A DNA stretch of 37,587 nt from Chlamydiota bacterium. Lineage in GTDB: Bacteria; Chlamydiota; Chlamydiia; Chlamydiales; Parachlamydiaceae. Position 1 is the stretch's first letter, and every line of letters begins with the position of its first letter. Shown piece after piece: positions 31,847 to 37,587 of the stretch. The position numbers and the translations under genes were made by a program. Under the pieces are notes generated by a model, which saw only the letters and a program-made list of their open reading frames with translations, was not told where the DNA came from and ran no database searches. The stretch spans positions 1 through 37,587 of the forward strand of contig JABDFJ010000020.1 in the NCBI GenBank assembly GCA_013286645.1. The letters run 5' to 3'.

Positions 31847-33218
31847 TATTCAACTCCTTAACATAAGCATGTAAATGGTGATATTGGGCGGGTCCATGAC
31901 CATCAATTGGCCCATGTTTGAATTTTTCATTAAGCAAATAGAGAAACACCAAAAACAAAAGGAAATATAGAAAGGTGAACATCACCAAAGATCCCAACAC
32001 CTGATTGGCTGTGACTACCTTAGATAAGCCATCAGAGATGCGCAGCAAGTTATACACAATCCACGGATAGCGCCCCATTTCAGCAGAGACCCAGCCTGCT
32101 TGGTTAGCAAGCTGCGGACATAATACCGAAAACATCAGCGCCCTTAATACCCACTTACTGCTAAATAGTGTACCTCGATACCACATAAAAATTGAAAGCA
32201 CACCCAAACCAAACATGATTACCCACATAGCGACCATCAAACGATATGTCTGAAAGACCACAGCGACGTTTGGCCAATCTTTTTGCGGCATCTGATCTAA
32301 ACCCTTAATCTCGGCTGAAGCGCTTCCAAAAGACAATATACTCAGTAATTTGGGGATTTCTAAGCTATAATCCAGACGTTGTTCTTTGGTGTTAACAATG
32401 CCAAAAACAGCCATTCCCTTATCTGTCCCAGTATGAAATACCCCCTCTAGGGCCGCCAGCTTCATCGGTTGATTGACTGCAACCCCCTTGGCTGAACTAT
32501 CACCAGATACCCCTTGTAACACACAGGCAAGCAATGCCACCACCAAGCCGATCTTCATGGAACTTTTAGCAAAATCGATATGCTGTTTCTTTAAAAGATA
32601 ATAGGCAGAAACACTGATCACCAAAAAAGCCCCCGCCAGCCAAGCCCCAATCACAGAATGCACCAAACGATCCACAGAGGATGGATTGAAAACCATCGCC
32701 CAAAAGTCTACGATTTCGGCCCGTGCTTTTAGCCCTTCCCCCACAATGTGGAAGCCCGCAGGCGTCTGCATCCATGAATTAGCAACGATGATCCAAATAG
32801 CGCTAAAATGTGCACCTAAACATACCATGAGGGTCGAAAAGAAATGCATTTTTGGACCCACCCGATCCCATCCAAACAGCACTATAGCTAAGAAGCCCGA
32901 TTCAAGGAAGAAGGCAAAGACCCCTTCAGCTGCCAAAGCGCTGCCAAAAACATCACCTACATATTTTGAATAGGTGGCCCAATTGGTGCCAAACTCAAAC
33001 TCCATGACAATGCCCGTAGCAACTCCCATAGCAAATGTCAAAGCAAACACCTTGGTCCAAAATTTTGTCATATTCAAATAATGCACGTCTTTGGTCTTCA
33101 AATACAACCCTTCCATCACAACTAAAATCAATCCCAAACCGATGCTAAGTGGAGGATAGATGTAGTGGAACATGATAGTCAGTGCAAACTGCAAACGTGC
33201 GAGTATTTCGACATCCAT
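31836..33218 (-). CDS. cydA: Cytochrome bd ubiquinol oxidase subunit I
   Basis: A 460 aa membrane protein binding hemes b558, b595 and d. [19 protein letters not shown] gives the conserved His (H18), [16 protein letters not shown] supplies E98 and E106, H187 in DRLVHSVI matches the b558 ligand, and TYRLMVAMW carries the Met ligand. [10 protein letters not shown] is also diagnostic. The quinol-binding Q loop is of the short type. It is the first gene of the cydAB operon and divergent from dacA across a 397-bp spacer with a GCGAAG inverted repeat. Confidence 0.97.
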   Translation of the reverse strand: MDVEILARLQFALTIMFHYIYPPLSIGLGLILVVMEGLYLKTKDVHYLNMTKFWTKVFALTFAMGVATGIVMEFEFGTNWATYSKYVGDVFGSALAAEGVFAFFLESGFLAIVLFGWDRVGPKMHFFSTLMVCLGAHFSAIWIIVANSWMQTPAGFHIVGEGLKARAEIVDFWAMVFNPSSVDRLVHSVIGAWLAGAFLVISVSAYYLLKKQHIDFAKSSMKIGLVVALLACVLQGVSGDSSAKGVAVNQPMKLAALEGVFHTGTDKGMAVFGIVNTKEQRLDYSLEIPKLLSILSFGSASAEIKGLDQMPQKDWPNVAVVFQTYRLMVAMWVIMFGLGVLSIFMWYRGTLFSSKWVLRALMFSVLCPQLANQAGWVSAEMGRYPWIVYNLLRISDGLSKVVTANQVLGSLVMFTFLYFLLFLVFLYLLNEKFKHGPIDGHGPAQYHHLHAYVKELNNDN

Positions 33219-33299
33219 GGAGACCTCTTGATGAAACTATGTATACGTTCGGCATACGCACACTAGCCTAACTAAATGTTTTTTTTAAAGAGAGAATTG

Positions 33300-33480
33300 C
33301 GGCTCATCACTGATAAAGTACCGCACTATTGAACGCGAAGATCGCGAAGTAAGCGAAGATAACGCGAAGAAAGTTTCATTTATTGAAGTATACCCACAGA
33401 AGAAAAATCTTCGCGTTACCTTCGCTTGCTTCGCGTTCTTCGCGTTCAAAAAGTGTGGTACTCTAATTTGTGATGACCCG
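33300..33480. repeat. Inverted repeat with 9-bp phased GCGAAG units
   Basis: GCGAAG starts at 33335, 33344, 33353 and 33364; the complement CTTCGC starts at 33409, 33420, 33429 and 33438, so the spacing is mirrored (9, 9, 11 and 11, 9, 9). Outer sequences CATCAC and AGTAC-CGCAC also pair with GTGTGGTACT and GTGATG. It sits between the divergent cydA and dacA genes. The remaining spacer (33481-33615) shows CAGCAGTTC at 33540 and no other clear feature. Confidence 0.92.
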
Positions 33481-33615
33481 GAATTGCAATCGTTACAGAA
33501 AAACAATTGCCGATAATCTCCTAATTATACACAATTTGCAGCAGTTCAAGGGGTTGAGTTTTCCACGTGCGGTATAAGCGCTTATTCCCCTCTACAGCTG
33601 CGCAAAGACGTTAAC

Positions 33616-34419
33616 ATGAAATTTTTTGAATTATTAGTTCCAGGGGTTGAAATTCTGATCATGGCCATCATGATCTACTACCTGCTGTCCTTCTTCTGGA
33701 ATACCAGGGCCATGGATCTTGTTTTCGGTCTACTCGCTTTTTTGCTGCTCTACACCGCATCGCGCTGGTTCTATTTACCCGTCCTGCAAAAGCTAATGCT
33801 CTACTTCGTCAATGTGGCGGTCATTGCCATCCTAGTGATCTTCCAGCCAGAATTGCGCCTTGCCCTCTCTCGCTTGAGTGTTAAAGGCAAAAAATATCGC
33901 GAAATCACTGAATTCGATAAATTTCTCGATTCAATTTCACAATCCATCTACCGTCTTTCAGAAAGACGGATCGGCGCACTTGTCCTCTTAGAAAACCAAG
34001 ATTCACTCGATGAATATGCCAACAAAGCTGTCATCCTCAACGCCCAATTTTCACCAGAGCTCCTAGAATCCATCTTCATTACCACCACCCCCTTGCACGA
34101 TGGGGCTGTCATTATCCGAGGAACCACGATCTTATCAGCAGCCACAATTTTGCCTCTGGCAGACGATAGCACACAACTTTCTAAGTCTATGGGCACCCGT
34201 CATCGCGCAGGCCTTGGCATCAGCCAGATCACTGACGCCCTCATCATCGTCGTCTCAGAAGAAACGGGAAAAGTTTCCATCGCCCGCGATGGGATCATGA
34301 CACGGGGCATTAAAACAGATCGCTTCAAAGGCATCATCCGCAGTGTCTTTAATCCACCGAAAACGGCCATAGAATCGCGCTTTGATATCATAGGACAACT
34401 GAAAAAATGGAATCAGTAG
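33616..34419 (+). CDS. dacA: Diadenylate cyclase (CdaA/DacA type)
   Basis: Makes c-di-AMP from two ATP. A 267 aa protein: three N-terminal membrane helices (about 8-25, 33-48, 58-76), then a coiled linker and the DAC domain with TPLHDGAVII (DGA at 162-164) and MGTRHRAGLG (RHR at 195-197). The arrangement is that of CdaA of B. subtilis and chlamydial DacA, whose product is known to activate STING in host cells. Its 3' end overlaps the YbbR-domain gene by 13 nt, the usual cdaA-cdaR pairing. The NrnA-like DHH protein at 16743 might take part in c-di-AMP turnover. Confidence 0.96.
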   Translation: MKFFELLVPGVEILIMAIMIYYLLSFFWNTRAMDLVFGLLAFLLLYTASRWFYLPVLQKLMLYFVNVAVIAILVIFQPELRLALSRLSVKGKKYREITEFDKFLDSISQSIYRLSERRIGALVLLENQDSLDEYANKAVILNAQFSPELLESIFITTTPLHDGAVIIRGTTILSAATILPLADDSTQLSKSMGTRHRAGLGISQITDALIIVVSEETGKVSIARDGIMTRGIKTDRFKGIIRSVFNPPKTAIESRFDIIGQLKKWNQ

Positions 34420-35642
34420 CCACACGCTTATTTCTACACAATTGGCAACGCAAACTCGTTGCCCTCCTCACAGCCATCGTCATTTGGCTATTCGTCAACC
34501 ACTCGATCAACGAAACAAAAGTCCTCTCAAACATCCCCATCCGCATCATCAACCTGCCTTCAGACAAAACAATTCAAGGTCTTTTACCGAATGGGATGTT
34601 GACGCGTAGAATCACCCTTACCTTAACCGGTAGCAAAGATGTGATTGAAGAACTCGAAACCGGCGATCTTGAAGTCCTGCTCGATGCCACCACCGCGGAT
34701 AATGACGACTGGATTGTCCAATTATCTAAAAAAAATCTCGTGAGCCTCAACCCTGCTATCGATCTGCCGCGACATATCAGTGCTCTCGATCATACCACCT
34801 TCGTCATCAAGCTGAGCAATCTAGTCACAGCCAAAATCGCCTTGAATATCGCATCTCCACGTGGTGTCCCTCCCCCTGGATATGAATACCTCGACATATG
34901 GCCACAACGCATCTTTCAAGCGGTGAGCGGTCCTGAAGAAGAAATTCAGCAACTCAAAGAAAAAGGCCTAGAAATCACCTTTGACCTAAGCGAGATCACG
35001 AAAGCGGAGCTCGACGCGATCAAAAGCTCAGGCCCCAACGATGAAATTAGTTTCCCAGTGCCAAAAAAATGGAAACAAATCTTTATCCCTTTCCGCCACA
35101 CTTTTGAAGATTTCAATGACCCCGAAACTTCCAACCTGCGCATCGACTTCCTACGCAAAGAATTTCTAGCCCTCGATAAGGAGATCCCTATCACCGTCTT
35201 TTATCCTTTAGACGACATCGACACGATGAATCCTGAGTCCTTCTCACTAGCCTTAAGCGACGACATCCAAATGAAAAATGGGGCTACTATCTTCACCAAA
35301 CCACTCTTTGCTAAAGAAGTCAGCCGTTTGTTTATCGACGTCATCCGCAATTCCATCGAAATCGTGATTCGTGCCGTCCCCAAAAATAAACGCAAAGTGC
35401 TGGCGTGGAGTGTGCAATTTATCAACCCTCACGACCTCGAAGACACCTACGTCGCCCTTTCCATCGCCAATATATCGACCAACAAAAACACCCAAGGCGC
35501 CTTTCCCAAAAAGCAAGAAGAGATGCTGCGTAAACGCTTCCGCGAATACATGCAAAAACTTACCCTATACCTGCCCAATGCGAAGAAACTACACCTTAAA
35601 AGTAGTGTCGAAGATAACCAAATTCGCGTGACGGCCTACTAA
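34407..35642 (+). CDS. YbbR-domain protein, probable DacA regulator (CdaR-like)
   Basis: A 411 aa protein anchored by one N-terminal helix (KLVALLTAIVIWLFVNHS, about 11-30), followed by exported YbbR-like beta repeats (for example KVLSNIPIRIINLPSD, LTLTGSKDVIEEL, IALNIASPRGVPPPGYEYLDIWPQ, the last matching the YbbR segment that ends in V-GP). CdaR proteins bind CdaA and modulate c-di-AMP synthesis. It is translationally coupled to dacA (13-nt overlap) and 13 bp before rsmE. The number of complete YbbR repeats cannot be fixed by eye; two are clear. Confidence 0.88.
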   Translation: MESVATRLFLHNWQRKLVALLTAIVIWLFVNHSINETKVLSNIPIRIINLPSDKTIQGLLPNGMLTRRITLTLTGSKDVIEELETGDLEVLLDATTADNDDWIVQLSKKNLVSLNPAIDLPRHISALDHTTFVIKLSNLVTAKIALNIASPRGVPPPGYEYLDIWPQRIFQAVSGPEEEIQQLKEKGLEITFDLSEITKAELDAIKSSGPNDEISFPVPKKWKQIFIPFRHTFEDFNDPETSNLRIDFLRKEFLALDKEIPITVFYPLDDIDTMNPESFSLALSDDIQMKNGATIFTKPLFAKEVSRLFIDVIRNSIEIVIRAVPKNKRKVLAWSVQFINPHDLEDTYVALSIANISTNKNTQGAFPKKQEEMLRKRFREYMQKLTLYLPNAKKLHLKSSVEDNQIRVTAY

Positions 35643-35655
35643 AAAAGGATGGCTT

Positions 35656-36381
35656 ATGCCCGCCGAACGCTATTTTTACAATCAACACATCGACACAGGC
35701 GCAATTTTAAGCCTCACAGACCAAGAGTATCATCACTTAGTGCATGTCATGCGCTCACAACCCAACGATGAAATCGAATTGGTGAATGGACAAGGCCTAC
35801 TCGCTAAAGCCCGCGTGCAAACCATCGCCAAAAAAAATGTGTTGCTGCAAGTAGAAAGCACCCAACTAGCCACGCCCCCCGCCACACAACTCATCCTAGC
35901 GCAAGCCATCCCACGCATGAACCGCCTTGAATTCATTCTCGAAAAAAGCACCGAACTTGGCGTGACAGAGATTTGGCTCTTTCCTGGCACTCATAGCGAA
36001 AGAAAACACTTTAACGCACAACAAATGGAACGCCTGCAAGCTATCACCATCGCGGCGATGAAACAATGTGGGCGCCTCTTTCTCCCCAAACTGATCATGA
36101 CGCCTAAACTGAGTGCATGGCAGGAAATCCCCATCCCGGCTTTCTTTGGGGACATCTCACCTGCGGCTCCCCCGCTTGCCAGCGTCTGGCAGCCACACCC
36201 CACAAACCCATCCGCCTGCATCTGCATCGGGCCCGAATCAGGCTTCACAGCAGAAGAAACCGCACGCTTACTACAACTGGGAATGAAAGGAGTCAAGCTC
36301 CACCCCAATATCTTGCGCACAGACACCGCGGCCATCGCTGCTTTAAGCCTTCTTAGTCACTCCCTCTTTTTGACAATATAG
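35656..36381 (+). CDS. rsmE: 16S rRNA m3U1498 methyltransferase
   Basis: A 241 aa SPOUT-class enzyme. The N-terminal PUA-like part has YHHLVHVMRSQPNDEIELVNGQG. The SPOUT domain shows LEFILEKSTELGVTEIWLF, the SER motif in THSERKHF, AAMKQCGR, and the trefoil-knot SAM site IGPESGFTAEE with LHPNILRTDTAAIAALSLL. AAAGGA precedes the ATG. It is the third gene of the dacA operon. Its last codons contain the -35 box of the toxin-antitoxin promoter. Confidence 0.95.
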   Translation: MPAERYFYNQHIDTGAILSLTDQEYHHLVHVMRSQPNDEIELVNGQGLLAKARVQTIAKKNVLLQVESTQLATPPATQLILAQAIPRMNRLEFILEKSTELGVTEIWLFPGTHSERKHFNAQQMERLQAITIAAMKQCGRLFLPKLIMTPKLSAWQEIPIPAFFGDISPAAPPLASVWQPHPTNPSACICIGPESGFTAEETARLLQLGMKGVKLHPNILRTDTAAIAALSLLSHSLFLTI

Positions 36382-36398
36382 CAACATGTTGTTATAAT
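36370..36398 (+). promoter_or_regulatory. Consensus promoter and operator of the RelE-type toxin-antitoxin operon
   Basis: TTGACA (36370-36375) and TATAAT (36393-36398) are separated by exactly 17 bp, a full consensus match. CAACATGTTG lies in the spacer and TGTTATAATAACA covers the -10; both are palindromic and suit an autorepressor. The -35 and most of the spacer start lie in the last codons of rsmE. First expected transcribed base is about 12 bp before the GTG at 36418. Confidence 0.85.
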
Positions 36399-36417
36399 AA
36401 CATATATCCAAGACAAC

Positions 36418-36723
36418 GTGAGTAAGACCATGAGAAAACATGTACCACATAAACAAGTCAAGCTTCCTCTGGACACCAGAAACAGAGTTTGTTTGACTCA
36501 GTTTTTGCCTAAAAATTTAGACGTGAGCTCGTTTAGAGCCTATCAGGAAGGAAATAAAATTATTTTAGAGCCCTTAGTAGAAATCCCCTCAGAAGAACAC
36601 TGGCTGTACAAAAATCCTAAAGCCATGGCCTCTGTGAGGAAAGGTTTGGAAGATATTAAAGAAGGAAGAATTAGCGAGCTATCAAGAGACTTTTCTGAAT
36701 TTATGAATGACGATGAAATTTAA
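36418..36723 (+). CDS. Antitoxin of a RelE/ParE-type pair
   Basis: A 101 aa protein. The N-terminal KQVKLPLDTRNRVCLTQFLPKNLD looks like a swapped-hairpin or ribbon-type DNA-binding strand region. The C-terminal part (WLYKNPKAMASVRKGLEDIKEGRISEL) is the neutralising helix pattern common in antitoxins that pair with RelE/ParE toxins. The start can be GTG 36418 or ATG 36430; neither has a strong Shine-Dalgarno, and the leader would be very short. It overlaps the toxin gene by 17 nt and sits behind a consensus promoter with palindromes. The exact antitoxin fold is not certain. Confidence 0.8.
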   Translation: MSKTMRKHVPHKQVKLPLDTRNRVCLTQFLPKNLDVSSFRAYQEGNKIILEPLVEIPSEEHWLYKNPKAMASVRKGLEDIKEGRISELSRDFSEFMNDDEI

Positions 36724-37009
36724 TCTAAAATACTCCGATACAGCAAAAGAACAATTCCTAGAATTAGAAACAAGCAAGGATAAAATTGCTCAGTATAAAG
36801 CCGTTTCTAAAACATTAGGTCTCATGCAGATAAATCTGCGACACCCCTCATTAAATACACATAAATACGATACTATCACTTCTCCCTTTGGGGGAGAAGT
36901 TTTTGAATCGTATGCCCAAAACAAAACACCAGCTGCTTATCGTGTTTTTTGGACTTATGGCCCTGGACGAAGAGAATTGTACATTATCGCCATTACCTCT
37001 CATCCCTAA
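36707..37009 (+). CDS. RelE/ParE-family toxin
   Basis: A 100 aa protein with the RelE/ParE fold pattern: YSDTAKEQFLEL helix, SLNTHKYDTITSPFGGEVFE strands, then AAYRVFWTYGPGRRELYIIAITSHP, the Arg-Val-Phe strand and closing IIAI(T) strand typical of the family. Such toxins cleave ribosome-bound mRNA or poison gyrase. The ATG at 36707 or the second at 36713 may be used; both are inside the antitoxin gene, so translation is coupled. The active-site residues cannot be named with certainty. Confidence 0.85.
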   Translation: MTMKFNLKYSDTAKEQFLELETSKDKIAQYKAVSKTLGLMQINLRHPSLNTHKYDTITSPFGGEVFESYAQNKTPAAYRVFWTYGPGRRELYIIAITSHP

Positions 37010-37022
37010 ATTGAACTTTTGC

Positions 37023-37587
37023 TTATTTAATTCCGTTCGTTAAGGCACTTTTGATTTTGTCGTTGACAAACTCTTCGCCTTTCATTTTGAGATGATTGAG
37101 AATGTAGTCGTTAATTTGCTCTACATGCTGATTGCCGATCATCTCCACGATTTTGCGTTTAAGCACTTCTTTTTCGTGAACCCCAAGCACTTCTCCCAAA
37201 TGTTTATCGACGATTTGGCTAACGCGTAAGTAGTACCCCTCAACCATGGTGTCGACAACAACCTTTTTCCCAAAATAAACCATCGCCACTAAGCTGGTTC
37301 CATGAGCCGTAGCTAACGTGCCTCCCAGAATTCTACTGCCTGAAATACAGGCATAAACACTCCCCCCTCCCGCGACTAAAGCGGTTAAAGCACTGCCACC
37401 CACATAGGAAGTTGTTTTGGCCATCTGGCTAATGGATTGATTCTTAAAACCCTCCCAAAAGATTAACTTCTTATCCGCAGTTTGGAGCGCCTTTAATTCA
37501 GCGTAACAACTCTTTGCTTTTTCCACATGGAAAGTTGCCTTGGTATAATAATTTTGAGCTGTATCCACATAAGGCACCAGCTTACTT
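37023..37587 (-). CDS. Hypothetical protein with Gly-rich hydrophobic centre, open at the window edge
   Basis: The frame remains open to the right edge (codons before the GTG at 37577 are sense), so the N-terminus is probably missing. The visible 184 aa contain an N-terminal helical part (YYTKATFHVEKAKSCYAEL), a hydrophobic Gly-rich section of about 55-108 that could be two membrane helices (GSALTALVAGGGSVYACI and TLATAHGTSLVAMVYFG), and a helical C-terminus rich in Lys, Glu and Asn. Two closely spaced hydrophobic segments recall chlamydial inclusion-membrane (Inc) proteins, but the segments are less hydrophobic than usual and no homologue is recognised. It converges with the toxin gene, 13 bp apart. 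Confidence 0.62.
   Translation of the reverse strand, partial: SKLVPYVDTAQNYYTKATFHVEKAKSCYAELKALQTADKKLIFWEGFKNQSISQMAKTTSYVGGSALTALVAGGGSVYACISGSRILGGTLATAHGTSLVAMVYFGKKVVVDTMVEGYYLRVSQIVDKHLGEVLGVHEKEVLKRKIVEMIGNQHVEQINDYILNHLKMKGEEFVNDKIKSALTNGIK

Overview
This window looks like chromosomal DNA of a Chlamydiae bacterium outside the Chlamydiaceae (an environmental, Parachlamydia/Waddlia/Simkania-type organism). The main evidence is gene order. The minus-strand block rsbV-miaA-(coiled-coil protein)-rsfS-fabF-Nudix, the block cydA-cydB next to dacA-ybbR, and the adjacent nusB-murB pair all match neighbourhoods I remember from Chlamydia trachomatis (roughly CT765-CT771, CT011-CT014 and CT831-CT832). 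Aconitase, adenine deaminase, a GMP-reductase-like enzyme and nadD point to a wider metabolism than in the Chlamydiaceae. The assignment rests on memory of gene order, not on a search.

Layout. 1-2152: an unrecognised gene and adenine deaminase. 2302-3057: a ribbon-helix-helix/nucleotidyltransferase pair with a palindromic operator. 3717-7004: two tandem paralogues of about 500 aa that carry the full residue set of the guanidine-modifying superfamily (arginine deiminase, agmatine deiminase, peptidylarginine deiminase). This is the most interesting coding find. 7441-17840: a methyltransferase with C-terminal repeats, then the Nudix-fabF-rsfS-nadD-HAD housekeeping block, a long coiled-coil protein, miaA, rsbV and a DHH phosphoesterase. 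17992-20412: an SSB without the usual acidic tail and two Ser/Pro-rich proteins that could be effectors. 20528-23571: an rRNA/tRNA methylase-like gene, guaC-like, a DnaQ-like exonuclease and a small unknown. 24197-33218: a methyltransferase with a predicted signal peptide, aconitase, nusB-murB-PHP phosphatase, a Thr-Pro repeat protein and cytochrome bd oxidase. 33616-37587: the c-di-AMP operon dacA-ybbR-rsmE, a RelE-type toxin-antitoxin pair with a near-consensus promoter, and a partial gene.

The other striking feature is the intergenic DNA. Almost every spacer over about 100 bp holds a long inverted repeat. At least four unrelated sequence families (TGGACNNNN, GGACCTAAA, GCGAAGNNN, CACAGAGNN) have arms built from degenerate tandem units phased at about 9 bp. 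Another family uses 6-bp GTGCCC/GGGCTC units. Two different families share a flanking motif, and several genes have their stop codon inside such an element. These elements lie between tandem, convergent and divergent genes alike, so they are not simply terminators. I saw no tRNA, rRNA, CRISPR array or intact transposase.
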